Below are positions 26,828-36,097 of a stretch of DNA of 56,092 bases, piece after piece. A program made the position numbers and the translations under genes. Origin of the DNA: CAYQPF01 sp964419225 (lineage in GTDB: Bacteria > Cloacimonadota > Cloacimonadia > Cloacimonadales > CAYQPF01); contig CAYQPF010000016.1 in NCBI GenBank assembly GCA_964419225.1, positions 1 to 56,092 on the forward strand, in the 5' to 3' direction. The first letter of the stretch is position 1, and each line of letters opens with the position of its first letter. The notes below the pieces were generated by a model. That model was not told the DNA's origin. It saw only the letters and a list, made by a program, of their open reading frames with translations, and ran no database searches.

Positions 26828-28387
26828 ATGAACTACATTTTAAAGAAATTTGATTACTTTGTTCAGGCTTTGGAAAATCCCAAAATAAGCATTGTTAATT
26901 ACTTTTTATCCTTTCTCTTCATCATTATGCTGAGGAATTTTGCCGAAGTTTTTTCTGATGACACAGAAATCTTTAATATCCGCTTTGGGCATTACAGTTT
27001 TGCCTATATTTTCTTCATTATGTACCTAGTTCCTTTCTTTCATATCTTCACTAAAGAAAGTGCAGAAAAAATCTTTAAAGTGATCCTGCCCTGTTTCACA
27101 ATCCTGCTCCTGGTTCCCTTCATTGACATGCTCCTGACCAAAGGCAAAGGGATGGATATCGCTTATATGCTACCCGAAACTCATGATCATATCTTTATGC
27201 GCTACCTGACCTATTTCGGCAGCTTCCCTGGTTTGGGAATTACTCCCGGTATTAAAATAGAAGTAGGAATTGTTGTTCTGGCATCTTTCTTCTACATCCT
27301 TCTCAAATCCAAAAGCTATCTCAAGAGTATTCTCGGTGCTCTTGCACTCTACTCCAGTTTTTTCTGGCTGGGTGCTTCTCCTTTTCTCCTGAAATGGAGT
27401 CTCGAATTCTTCGGGATCAAGTATGAATATTCAGACAATTTATTATACAATTACTATATTCTCCTTTTCTTTATCTTTGGTATGATTACCTTTTATATTT
27501 ACGATAAAAAATTATTCAAAGCGATTATGAAAGATGCCCGCTATTTAAGATTCCTCCATTTCTTTCTTATGTTTGTTCTGGGTGTTGTGGTCGGAAGCAA
27601 GTATGGCAATTTTTCCTATGATAATATCAGCATTTTCTATTACTTATATGTCCCTATCTGTATTTTCTTTGCAGGACTTTACTCTATTGTGATCAATAAT
27701 ATCGAAGATCTGGACATCGACAAAATCTCCAATCCGGAAAGACCTTTGGTCGCCCGAAGCATCGACCTGGTTGTATATAAACGCCTCGGCTGGCTATTTC
27801 TGTTTGTTTCCCTTTTTTACGCTGCCAGTATTGGTTTTCAGGTTTTCTTCTTCATTTTCCTTTGTATCGGCAACTACTACTTATATTCAGCCAAACCATA
27901 TCGCTTAAAAAGAATACCTTTATTCTCTAAATTTATGATCGCCTTTACATCCCTTCTGTTTATGATGCTTGGCTTTATCATGGTCTGTTACAATTTGCGT
28001 TTCTTTCCTGTCGAATTCATCTACTTTATCCTCTTGGGATTAAGTCTCGCCATAAACTTTATCGATTTGAAAGATTATGAAGGTGATCTGGCCAATAATA
28101 TCAAAACAATCCCTACTATGCTGGGACTACAAAAAGCCAAATACCTGATCAGCTTCTTTGTCTTCGGCGGGTATGCAAGTGTTTACTTTCTTTTAAACAG
28201 GTTTGTAAATCTTCCTTGGGATATTTTCCTGCCTTTTTTACTCTTCCCAATTCTCATCACTTGGTTCATCTTCCGTAAACCTTATAAAGAAAAATATGTC
28301 TTTAGCCTTTATTTAATCAGCATTATCGGCTTTATAGCTTTTATCCATTATTTCTTCCCTACTGCAGGATACGAATTCCTGCCCTGA
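26828..28387 (+). CDS. UbiA-family prenyltransferase with an extended N-terminal membrane region
   Basis: The protein has 519 residues. Two adjacent ATG codons (26825, 26828) follow AAGGAG; the second has the better spacing. The C-terminal half is a UbiA prenyltransferase. The first Asp-rich motif NNIEDLDIDKISNPERPL (residue about 295) and the second DLKDYEGDLANNIKTIP (about 415) are both intact, with membrane helices between them. Such enzymes transfer a polyprenyl chain from its diphosphate to an aromatic or glycerol-phosphate acceptor using Mg2+. The first 280 residues add about eight more membrane helices not found in ordinary UbiA proteins (usually near 300 residues). Its place behind pseudopilin-like genes and a lipoprotein is unusual. 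The substrate is unknown. Confidence 0.85.
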   Translation: MNYILKKFDYFVQALENPKISIVNYFLSFLFIIMLRNFAEVFSDDTEIFNIRFGHYSFAYIFFIMYLVPFFHIFTKESAEKIFKVILPCFTILLLVPFIDMLLTKGKGMDIAYMLPETHDHIFMRYLTYFGSFPGLGITPGIKIEVGIVVLASFFYILLKSKSYLKSILGALALYSSFFWLGASPFLLKWSLEFFGIKYEYSDNLLYNYYILLFFIFGMITFYIYDKKLFKAIMKDARYLRFLHFFLMFVLGVVVGSKYGNFSYDNISIFYYLYVPICIFFAGLYSIVINNIEDLDIDKISNPERPLVARSIDLVVYKRLGWLFLFVSLFYAASIGFQVFFFIFLCIGNYYLYSAKPYRLKRIPLFSKFMIAFTSLLFMMLGFIMVCYNLRFFPVEFIYFILLGLSLAINFIDLKDYEGDLANNIKTIPTMLGLQKAKYLISFFVFGGYASVYFLLNRFVNLPWDIFLPFLLFPILITWFIFRKPYKEKYVFSLYLISIIGFIAFIHYFFPTAGYEFLP

Positions 28388-28429
28388 GATTACAAAACTC
28401 ATTCCTTTTTATTGTGCGACACTCCCACC

Positions 28430-28453
28430 TTCCCAAATGTGGAGATGGGAGTG
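28430..28453. terminator. Hairpin after the UbiA gene
   Basis: CACTCCCA and TGGGAGTG form an 8-bp stem that could terminate the operon. It lacks a T tract. Confidence 0.35.
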
Positions 28454-28489
28454 AATCACTAACAACTAATAAATCTCAACTTCTCTCAC

Positions 28490-28645
28490 AACCCTATCCT
28501 AAATCCTTTCCCTTGAAAAGGGCAAGGACTTACCAAAAAAGCTTTGCTTTTTTAATTTGCACAGAAATAGGTTTCAGCAGATTACATCACCTGCTTTCAC
28601 CCCCTTCCCTTATTAAAAGGGAAGGGTCGGGGATGGGTTGTCGAA
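28490..28645. repeat. Dispersed intergenic repeat, copy 2 (about 155 bp)
   Basis: This is a near copy of 2436-2589 in the same orientation, with the same hairpin CCCTTCCCTT/AAGGGAAGGG and the same ending GGGGATGGGTTGTCGAA. A 132-codon frame across it is not a gene. Confidence 0.8.
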
Positions 28646-28669
28646 ATCTCTCTCCCCAACAACTAACAA

Positions 28670-29953
28670 CTAATAAATCATCTTTCTTAAAACTCTTTTT
28701 GCCTTTTCAATATCTGGATCTTTGCCTTTCGCCAGCTCCTTTTGAGTCAAAATCACTTCATAATCAGGGATTACACCTATCCCTTCAATTACAGACCCCA
28801 ACGGTGTTTTAACCTGCCCAATTGCCATCTGCAACTGTGCCCCGGTCGGCATCGGTATCATGGTTGACGCTAAAACACTACCCGATGATTGTCTGCCCAC
28901 AACTTTTGCTCTCCCCAACTCTTGTAATGTTTTGGCCAATACTTCACTCGAACTTCCACTAAATTCATTAACCAAAATCACTACGGGTCCATTATAAAAC
29001 TTATCACCCAAACCTGGTACTTTATCCTCCTGAACTGCATTCCTAAAATACTGACTGCCTGTTGAGACACTGTCTTTGAATAAATACTGCGTAAAAGAGC
29101 CTTCGTTATTCTCCCCACCACCAGGATTACTCCTCAAATCAATTATCCAGCCTTTGGCTTTGCTGAGTTGGGGAAATGCTTCCTTAAGTGTGTCGTGATA
29201 TAGCAGATTGAAAACACGTAATTTTATATATGCTATATCCTCGGTGATTTTACAGGAAAAGGGTTTCGTTGCACTGGTACTCTGGACAAACTCCATCTTG
29301 GCCTGATATATTCTATCGTCAGGTTTACGTAATGTCAATGTCAAGGTATCTCCAATATTTCCTTTAAAACTTATCCTGCCCATTCTGGCAGCTGCCTGTT
29401 TATGTGCCGAATACTTGGATTTATCAAAAGTTTTATAACAATCTTCCACTGTTTTTCCGCCAAAAGCAATCAACTCATCTCCCAATGATATTTGATTCTT
29501 GGCTTTATAATCCGGAGAAAATCCGGTTACAAGCACTTTCTCATCTGCCCAACTAAAAACCAAACCTAAAGCTCCACGTTTCGTACCACCAAACATCAAC
29601 GTAGTTATTGCTTCCTGACTTATTATCCCAACATGACTGGTACCCAATTCCTCTAGCATTGAATTTAATACTTCATGCAATTCATCTGCTGTTTTAGTTT
29701 TCTGAACCAAAGGTAGATATCTATCCTTCATTAAGTTCCAATTAACTCCATTAAAGTTGGAATCATAATAAAGTTCATTTACATTACTCCAGACAAAATC
29801 AAATGTCTGCATTTTTAATTCTTCTGTGAAAGGAACTTCCGCTCCCAAAACACTTTGGAAACGAACTGTATCTCCCTGGACTACGGTCATTTGAGCAGAA
29901 ATTGCAACAAATGAAACAAATAAAATAAAGCATAATATGATCCGTGTCTTCAT
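28670..29953 (-). CDS. Exported S41 family (C-terminal processing type) peptidase
   Basis: The protein has 427 residues. The ATG follows GGAGGAG and starts a signal peptide (residues 1-20, VSFVAISAQ). A helical N-terminal part precedes a PDZ domain at about 125-205 (RGALGLVFSW, GDELIAFGGKTV). The S41 core has a conserved IIDLRSNPGGGEN near 270, then VILVNEFSGSSSEVL (nucleophile in the Ser cluster near 332-336) and VVGRQSSGSVL. The general base Lys of classical Tsp enzymes is not at its usual place, as in other members of this branch. It differs strongly from the 758-residue S41 protein upstream. It probably cleaves envelope proteins. Monocistronic. Confidence 0.9.
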   Translation of the reverse strand: MKTRIILCFILFVSFVAISAQMTVVQGDTVRFQSVLGAEVPFTEELKMQTFDFVWSNVNELYYDSNFNGVNWNLMKDRYLPLVQKTKTADELHEVLNSMLEELGTSHVGIISQEAITTLMFGGTKRGALGLVFSWADEKVLVTGFSPDYKAKNQISLGDELIAFGGKTVEDCYKTFDKSKYSAHKQAAARMGRISFKGNIGDTLTLTLRKPDDRIYQAKMEFVQSTSATKPFSCKITEDIAYIKLRVFNLLYHDTLKEAFPQLSKAKGWIIDLRSNPGGGENNEGSFTQYLFKDSVSTGSQYFRNAVQEDKVPGLGDKFYNGPVVILVNEFSGSSSEVLAKTLQELGRAKVVGRQSSGSVLASTMIPMPTGAQLQMAIGQVKTPLGSVIEGIGVIPDYEVILTQKELAKGKDPDIEKAKRVLRKMIY

Positions 29954-30212
29954 TTACTCCTCCAATTTTTACTATATTCCACACAATTAGTATTAAACAA
30001 AAAGTCAAGTAATACTTTGTATTACAAATGTACTATTCTTTATTATATTGATAATATTATTATTCCTTTATATTAGTGATTAGTGTTCTCGCATTTTTAC
30101 TACTCGGAAAAATCTGTTATTCAATTAGTATTACAACTTACAGAATCCTCTGCCTCTTTTATGGTCTTTTTCTTTCATATAGAAATATTTCTATCAAAGA
30201 GAAAAATATAGT
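29954..30212. other. Divergent spacer with no gene seen
   Basis: The spacer is AT-rich and separates divergent genes. A TTGACT box on the minus strand at 30003-30008 lacks a convincing -10. No structured RNA or reading frame was recognised. Confidence 0.5.
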
Positions 30213-30241
30213 TTGACAAATACATATAAATTTATAACTAT
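30213..30241 (+). promoter_or_regulatory. Promoter of the V4R-like gene, giving a long leader
   Basis: TTGACA, a 17-base spacer and AACTAT lie about 275 bases before the start, so the transcript should have an unusually long untranslated leader. Confidence 0.5.
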
Positions 30242-30517
30242 TTACTCGAACTTGGAGAAAATTAAACTTGGATTGTGCAGAAGAGGTTTGCATACTGGGT
30301 CGAAGATCGTGAAGAGTGAAGGTTTGCAATCGAACGAGGTTATATAATAAATATATGGTGAGTGAGGTTGTAAGTCCTTCAAATTCACTAGTTCCAGCCA
30401 GATTGTAAAAATTCTACTGCACAGTTCGGGTTAAACATGAAGAAAAATTATGAGATGATTTTCAAGTATCTGTAGTTTAACAAAAATATTAAAAATGCTT
30501 TGAGAAAGGAGGAAGTT

Positions 30518-31099
30518 ATGGCACAATTTAAATCAATTCTACCCAATGTTGAAGTCAATGGGCAAACTGTTCTCTCTGTCGTAAACGGCTTGGGTGTTAT
30601 GAAGAGTATGGGAAAATTAATACTTTCTGAAAATGGGATTATTAATCCAACACCTGAAGGATGGTATTCACAGCAAAAATGGTTAAATGCATTCAAACAA
30701 ATCAGTGAAAACATAGGTGTAAATCTCTTGATTCAAATTGGATCTTCTATTCCGGATAATGCTATCTTCCCTCCCCATATCAATTCAGTTCACAAGGCTT
30801 TGGAATCAATTAATATCGCATACCATATGAACCACCGCCTCAATAATACTGTTCTGTTTAATCCCTCAACAGGACAAATGTTTGAAGGGATCGGACATTA
30901 CAAATATCAGAAAATAAGTGAGACCTCCGCCGAAATTACCTGCGACAACCCTTATCCCTGTGATTTCGATAAAGGCCTGATTAAAGCGATGACTTTAAAA
31001 TTCCTGCCCAAAGGAATAACACCTCAGTTTAAACATGATGAAGTTAACAGTTGTCGCAAAAAAGGTGATGTATGGTGCAGATATTTGATCTCCTGGTAA
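30518..31099 (+). CDS. Small V4R-like protein of unknown function
   Basis: The protein has 193 residues. The ATG at 30518 (MAQFKSILPN) follows AAGGAGGAAG; the upstream ATG at 30500 lies before this site. There is no signal peptide. The pattern GIGHYKYQKIS, EITCDNPYPCDFDKG and CRKKGDVWCRYLISW near the end recalls the V4R (4-vinyl reductase) small-molecule-binding fold, in which a late Cys cluster and a short strand close the domain. Five cysteines are present, which could bind metal. The match is by motif only. It is monocistronic with a leader of about 275 bases and is convergent with a sensor kinase. A sensory or ligand-binding role is inference. Confidence 0.6.
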   Translation: MAQFKSILPNVEVNGQTVLSVVNGLGVMKSMGKLILSENGIINPTPEGWYSQQKWLNAFKQISENIGVNLLIQIGSSIPDNAIFPPHINSVHKALESINIAYHMNHRLNNTVLFNPSTGQMFEGIGHYKYQKISETSAEITCDNPYPCDFDKGLIKAMTLKFLPKGITPQFKHDEVNSCRKKGDVWCRYLISW

Positions 31100-31109
31100 T
31101 TTATTACTT

Positions 31110-31133
31110 GGGGCTGATTCCTAATTCAGCCCC
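31110..31133. terminator. Bidirectional terminator between convergent genes
   Basis: GGGGCTGA and TCAGCCCC form an 8-bp stem with an 8-base loop in the 38-bp gap between convergent genes. It belongs to the same GGGGCTG/CAGCCCC hairpin type seen at 15340 and 47048. Confidence 0.6.
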
Positions 31134-31137
31134 GTTC

Positions 31138-32796
31138 CTATTGCACTGTGTTCCTATCTAAAAAACAGAATTCCACTATCCAATGCGTTCCCTGTCCCGG
31201 AACATTTCTGATAGTACCTTCTAACTGACTCGCCAAAGCCTGTACCAAGGTCAAACCTAAATCAGAGTCCTTGAGGATATCAAATCCGACCGGCAATCCG
31301 ATTCCATCATCCCTTACTGACAATTCTCCGCCTTTCTCCGTTCTTTTCAAGGATATTATAATCTGACCTTCCTGATTGTCAGGGAAAGCGTATTTAATAC
31401 TATTGGTTACTAATTCTGTAATGATCAAGCCCACTGGCACTGCCTCTGCAAATGAAACTGAGATCGGTTCAAAGGATGCCGTCAGTCTTAAATTATCAGC
31501 CATGTTAAGCAGGTTTGTCGTTACCTGACGACTGTAATGATCCAACTGAACATTCTCATAATTATCTGTTCTGTACAAATGTGAGTAAAGCTGGGACATG
31601 GCCTTTACTCTGGCTTCAATAACCTGTAATACAGCTTTAACTTCCGGAGATGGATTATTGCTTGCTGATAATTGAACCATTCCAGATATCATGCTGAAAC
31701 TGTTCTTCACTCTGTGCTGTAGTTCTTTAAGCAGAGCCTGCTTATCAAGAAGGGCTTTTTGTAATTCCTTTTCAGCTTTCTTACGTAAGGTTATGTCAAT
31801 AAAGATAACGGCTAACTGACTTTTACTTATCTTATAAGAATTGATTGTAAAGTATTTGTTAAGTTCTGGAAAGAAATATTCAAAACTAATATGCTTGCCT
31901 GTTTTTATAATTTTCTTATATGCACTCAATGCGTGGGGCCTGTCTATAGGAGATATTACTTCTCCGGATCTCTTACCCACCAAATTTTTTGCCTTAATTC
32001 CGACATACTTTTCAAAAGAAGGATTAACACTTACATATTTGTAATCAATTGGCTTACCCTTCTCATCGTAGATCATTTCCAGTATAATAATTCCAGACAT
32101 GGCATTCTCTATAACTGCTTTAAATTTCTCCTTACTATCCAGAATTATGTTCTGATCGTTTTCTTTTAAAATAAAAAGGTAAAAAATGGGTACAAGATAA
32201 GACAAGAGAAAAAAGGCAATATAAACCCCTATTTGAATCACACCCGCAGAATACAACACAACTTGCTGACCACTTATAAGAACATTAAATGCCCGGATAA
32301 ACATGCTTAAAGAAAGAATACTCAATAATCCGCCTGTGATCCTTTGCATTGAATTCATATCTTTGACAACCAACAGATAGACTGCTGTATAGCCAAACAT
32401 TATGCCCGTAAATATTGATGATGTTAAAACCCAGGTGGAAGGACTTAACGGCATTTGCCAGTAAAAACACAGGGAGAAAAAGGCTGCAGTCATCAAGGCA
32501 TAAAGTATTTGCCGATTGTTATATTTTCTCAAAGCATAGATCAAAGCAAACATTTCTAAACAGATTCCTGCAAACATTAGACTATTAGCCAACCAAACTG
32601 CAAAATGCGAAAATAAGATATCCCTGTTTGCATACATTATGAAACCACAGGAAAGAAATATTCTCCCGATAATGTAAATAACCAGTGTGGACTTTACTTT
32701 CTGAAACTTGATTTTATATAATAAAAGAGAAAAAACAGTAAATATCCCGCTTAATGCACAAATATAGAAAAGGATCTTTATTATATTTAAATCCAT
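31138..32796 (-). CDS. Membrane sensor histidine kinase (7TM, PAS, HisKA_2)
   Basis: The protein has 552 residues. The first 212 hold about seven membrane helices with short loops, resembling 7TM sensor modules. A PAS domain covers about 222-340. The HisKA_2 dimerisation domain has His361 in LLKELQHRVKNSFSMISGMVQL. The HATPase domain contains NSIKYAFPD and DDGIGLP, then the G box DLGLTLVQALASQL. This kinase class usually signals to stand-alone regulators rather than to DNA-binding NtrC types. It has its own promoter (32838-32866) and GAGGGAAGC before the ATG. It lies downstream of a related kinase on the same strand, but 110 bases separate them. Confidence 0.9.
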   Translation of the reverse strand: MDLNIIKILFYICALSGIFTVFSLLLYKIKFQKVKSTLVIYIIGRIFLSCGFIMYANRDILFSHFAVWLANSLMFAGICLEMFALIYALRKYNNRQILYALMTAAFFSLCFYWQMPLSPSTWVLTSSIFTGIMFGYTAVYLLVVKDMNSMQRITGGLLSILSLSMFIRAFNVLISGQQVVLYSAGVIQIGVYIAFFLLSYLVPIFYLFILKENDQNIILDSKEKFKAVIENAMSGIIILEMIYDEKGKPIDYKYVSVNPSFEKYVGIKAKNLVGKRSGEVISPIDRPHALSAYKKIIKTGKHISFEYFFPELNKYFTINSYKISKSQLAVIFIDITLRKKAEKELQKALLDKQALLKELQHRVKNSFSMISGMVQLSASNNPSPEVKAVLQVIEARVKAMSQLYSHLYRTDNYENVQLDHYSRQVTTNLLNMADNLRLTASFEPISVSFAEAVPVGLIITELVTNSIKYAFPDNQEGQIIISLKRTEKGGELSVRDDGIGLPVGFDILKDSDLGLTLVQALASQLEGTIRNVPGQGTHWIVEFCFLDRNTVQ

Positions 32797-32837
32797 GCTT
32801 CCCTCATAATTTTACACAAAAATCTTAATCAAATGCA

Positions 32838-32866
32838 TTTAATCAACATGAACATTTGGCTGTCAA
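32838..32866 (-). promoter_or_regulatory. Promoter of the 7TM kinase gene
   Basis: On the minus strand TTGACA, a 17-base spacer and ATTAAA lie about 42 bases before the ATG. Confidence 0.55.
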
Positions 32867-32906
32867 GAAAAATGAATTCAACTTTTTCGATATCCTGGGA
32901 ATTCTC

Positions 32907-35870
32907 TTACTGGGCAAATTCTAAAATAATCTTGGTGTATATACCCCTATCTATACTAATTGTCCCTTTGATTTGCTTACTAAGCATCCCTACAAGCATC
33001 AGTCCAAAACCAGTGGAATTTTCAAAGCTTATATTTACGGGAATACCATTACCATTATCCTGGACAATAATACAAACCTTCTCCTCTTTTAATGTTGCAG
33101 ATACTGTAATTAATCCATCCAATCTGCCAATAAAAGCATATTTCATGATATTTGTTAAAAGTTCGTTGATAATTATCCCCAATGCAGACAGTTTTTTGGC
33201 GTCAAGAATTATATCACCAATAGCAAGATTTATTTTAACAATCTCACTATTAGGAAAATTGTAAATAATCTGCTCAACTAAAGCTGGGATATAATCTTTT
33301 AATGACATTTCTTTATAATCTGTGGATTGATACAATTTGTCATAGAGCATTGCCATACTTCTCACACGACTGGCTGCATCGTCCAAAGCCTCTATGGCTG
33401 ACGGCTCCAGTAACGTTTCCGCCTGAAGTGATAAAAGGCTGTTGATCGTATTCATATTGTTCTTGATCCGGTGATGAACTTCCTGTAATAAGATTTCCTT
33501 CTCTAAAAATAATCTGTCAATTTTTGCTTCTGCGAGTTTCCGGTCGGTTATGTCTCTCGTGACGCCCCTAATTTCAACATGCCCTGTTTTTTCATTCAGA
33601 TAATAACTGATAATTACCTCTGTCCAGACAGTTGAACCATCTTTGCAAGGTTGCTCAACTGCATTAGTATAGAAATGGTCTGCTTTCACTTTACCAGATA
33701 AGAACTTTTCCCGTCCTTCTATCATCACATTTCTCATCTTTTCCCGGTCTTGCTCAACAAATGCACATTCTGCTGGCTCTGAAATAATTTCTTCAGGAGT
33801 GTAGCCCCTCAATTTCTCTACCGAAGGACTAACATATGTAAAATGCATTGTCTCCAAATCAATGATCCAAATTACATCTTTCATACTTTCAGTTAAAACT
33901 CTGTATTTCTCTTCACTTTCCTTTATTTCCTGCTCAGCTGACTTTCTTTCCGAAATGTCTCTGACAATATACATTACCCCGATGGGATTATTATCAGCAT
34001 CTTTCAGAACATTGGCATTAGCTTCACTATAGAAAGTACTGCCATCCTTGCGAACCATTAAATATTCTTCTACACCTGTCAGAATTCCTTTAAACATTTC
34101 TCCAACATAATAAATTGCTTTCTCATGATAGGCGGGATGCAAAAACTCAAAGATATTTTTCCCAAGCATTTCCTCTTGTGAGCCATATCCCCACATAACA
34201 ACAGATCGGGGAGTAACAGACTGGATTACTCCTTCAAGACTGCAAATTGCCATTCCATCAGGTGATGTATCAAATATTGTTTTAAGCCGATCCCGATTTT
34301 CCTGTAATTCCCATTCCACATTTTTCCGCTCACTAATATCTCGTATAATTGTCAAAAATGTCTTATCCGGCATCATTTTGGTCATCATTTCCACAAATAA
34401 TGTAGATTTATCTTTACGAGTAAGGATTCTTTCATTGTGTACTGTATGTCCCTGTTTAAGTAAATCATATCTTAAGGGCACTCTCTTCTGTTCTTCTTCA
34501 GAAAAAAGTATTTTGATGCTTTGTCCGTTCAATTCTTCAGGTATATATCCTGTAATCTCATTTGATTTCAAATTGGATGAAGTTACGATTCCTTCAGGAT
34601 TACCCATTAGAATCGCATCAGGAGCCAACTCGATCAAAGATTTAAATTTAGCTTCACTTTCCTTTAAGCTTTCTTCTATACTCTTATGGTTGGTTATATC
34701 AATTATCTGATTGATATAACCAACTTTAGTAGATACGCTTTCCGGAATTGGGGTAGTAATTATATCATAATATCCCGTACCGGTTTTGCTGGTTTTATAG
34801 GTCACAAAATCAAAGCAAAATTCACTTTCTACTCGTATCTCCTGACCAGCTTCAAGTTTTTCCCATACCTCAGTACTCTGATAATTGGGATCATCCCGTA
34901 AATTCATTTTCCCGATAACAATCTCTGGAGCTACATCATACATTTCCCAAATCTTCTGATTACAACGAATCAAATATCCATCTCTGTCATATACTTCTAA
35001 ACCGATTGGTGAATTATCATATACAGTACGCAACATAATTTCACTCTCACGTAATGCATCTTCAGTCTGCTTACGCTCAGTGATATCTGTCATAGTTATT
35101 ATTAGTTTCAGTTTTCCCAGATTATCCTTATAATCTGTCATATGCTTTTCAAAAAGCCGTTTTTCCCCGTCTGCCCGAATAATATAAAAAGTGTAATTAT
35201 GTATATAAGGCTCACCTGAAAGCATAGTATAAAAATTTTTGATCACAAATTCTTTGGATTCATCGCTCAGAAAATCCAGGAAAGAATTGGCACTCATGAC
35301 CTGCTCATATGTATAACCACTTAATTCCAGCAATTTGTTGTTCACCCATTCTATTTTTGCCTGGTCATTTACTATACAAATAGCATTATATGAATATTCT
35401 GAAATAGCTCTAAAACGGTCTTCACTGGCTCGAATGATTGCCTCCGCCTGCTTCGACTCAGCTAATTTCTTTTGAATTACCTCATTCGCCTCGAATAATT
35501 CAAAGGCCATTTCTAGCGAAGACCTTAAAACAAAATCACCCGAATTCTTGATGACGTACCCATATCTGGTTATTTCTTTGACTTTATCTACAAAACTTTT
35601 TTCTGAATGTGATGTATGAAATACAATCGGTAAATGCCGTTTATCAAGAATCTGCCGTGCTGCCTCAGGTCCATCAATTCCACGCCCCAAATCTATATCC
35701 ATCAAAACAAGATTAATCTCTGCATTACTTAATGCAATCTCTACAGCCCTCTCGCCTGAATCAGCTGTCACAACTTCATATCCAAAACTACTGATTGTCC
35801 TGGCTACTACCATTGTAAGAATAACCTCATCTTCAACCAGAAGAATTGTTTTCTTTTCTAACTCTTCCAT
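32907..35870 (-). CDS. Soluble receiver-multi-PAS-HisKA_2 histidine kinase
   Basis: The protein has 987 residues with no membrane helix. An N-terminal receiver has Asp58 (NLVLMDIDLG) and runs to about 120. Five PAS domains follow (starting near 145, 275, 405, 520 and 650), each ending in a DITERK- or DISERK-type sequence. The HisKA_2 domain has His799-His800 in LLQEVHHRIKNNMNTINSLL, and the HATPase domain carries NELLTNIMKYAF and DNGNGIPV. The receiver at the front means it can be driven by another kinase, such as one of the two membrane kinases here (inference). The ATG lies just after GAGAGGATGC. No effector domain is present. Confidence 0.92.
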   Translation of the reverse strand: MEELEKKTILLVEDEVILTMVVARTISSFGYEVVTADSGERAVEIALSNAEINLVLMDIDLGRGIDGPEAARQILDKRHLPIVFHTSHSEKSFVDKVKEITRYGYVIKNSGDFVLRSSLEMAFELFEANEVIQKKLAESKQAEAIIRASEDRFRAISEYSYNAICIVNDQAKIEWVNNKLLELSGYTYEQVMSANSFLDFLSDESKEFVIKNFYTMLSGEPYIHNYTFYIIRADGEKRLFEKHMTDYKDNLGKLKLIITMTDITERKQTEDALRESEIMLRTVYDNSPIGLEVYDRDGYLIRCNQKIWEMYDVAPEIVIGKMNLRDDPNYQSTEVWEKLEAGQEIRVESEFCFDFVTYKTSKTGTGYYDIITTPIPESVSTKVGYINQIIDITNHKSIEESLKESEAKFKSLIELAPDAILMGNPEGIVTSSNLKSNEITGYIPEELNGQSIKILFSEEEQKRVPLRYDLLKQGHTVHNERILTRKDKSTLFVEMMTKMMPDKTFLTIIRDISERKNVEWELQENRDRLKTIFDTSPDGMAICSLEGVIQSVTPRSVVMWGYGSQEEMLGKNIFEFLHPAYHEKAIYYVGEMFKGILTGVEEYLMVRKDGSTFYSEANANVLKDADNNPIGVMYIVRDISERKSAEQEIKESEEKYRVLTESMKDVIWIIDLETMHFTYVSPSVEKLRGYTPEEIISEPAECAFVEQDREKMRNVMIEGREKFLSGKVKADHFYTNAVEQPCKDGSTVWTEVIISYYLNEKTGHVEIRGVTRDITDRKLAEAKIDRLFLEKEILLQEVHHRIKNNMNTINSLLSLQAETLLEPSAIEALDDAASRVRSMAMLYDKLYQSTDYKEMSLKDYIPALVEQIIYNFPNSEIVKINLAIGDIILDAKKLSALGIIINELLTNIMKYAFIGRLDGLITVSATLKEEKVCIIVQDNGNGIPVNISFENSTGFGLMLVGMLSKQIKGTISIDRGIYTKIILEFAQ

Positions 35871-35949
35871 GCATCCTCTCTTCTCTTAATTCCAAGATTC
35901 AATACTCTCATTCAATTAACATTCAAATATATAAAACCCGCTCTAATTT

Positions 35950-35978
35950 AATATCCTTTAATTCCAGAAGATTGTCAA
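35950..35978 (-). promoter_or_regulatory. Promoter of the receiver-PAS kinase gene
   Basis: On the minus strand TTGACA, a 17-base spacer and GATATT lie about 80 bases before the ATG. Confidence 0.5.
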
Positions 35979-36029
35979 CAAGAATTCTCTCCCTCTAACT
36001 ACTAACCACTAACCATTAACTATTCCCCT

Positions 36030-36097
36030 CTTCATCACTCCCCTCTCTTCGCAAGAGAGGGGCCGGGGGTGAGTTGTTTACCCTTAACTACTAACAA
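36030..36097. repeat. Hairpin repeat and 7-nt phrases next to the TfoX gene end
   Basis: CCCCTCTCTTCGCAAGAGAGGGG forms a strong hairpin followed by GGGGGTGAGTTGTT, a copy of 11451-11493. Around it are TAACTAC, TAACAAC and TAACCAC words in 7-base steps. The last codons and stop of the neighbouring TfoX-like gene fall inside this repeat. Confidence 0.65.

Noticed and set aside
28414..28812. 132-codon plus-strand frame
   Set aside because: It covers the 155-bp dispersed repeat and the 3' end of the S41 gene on the other strand, has no ribosome site and resembles no protein.
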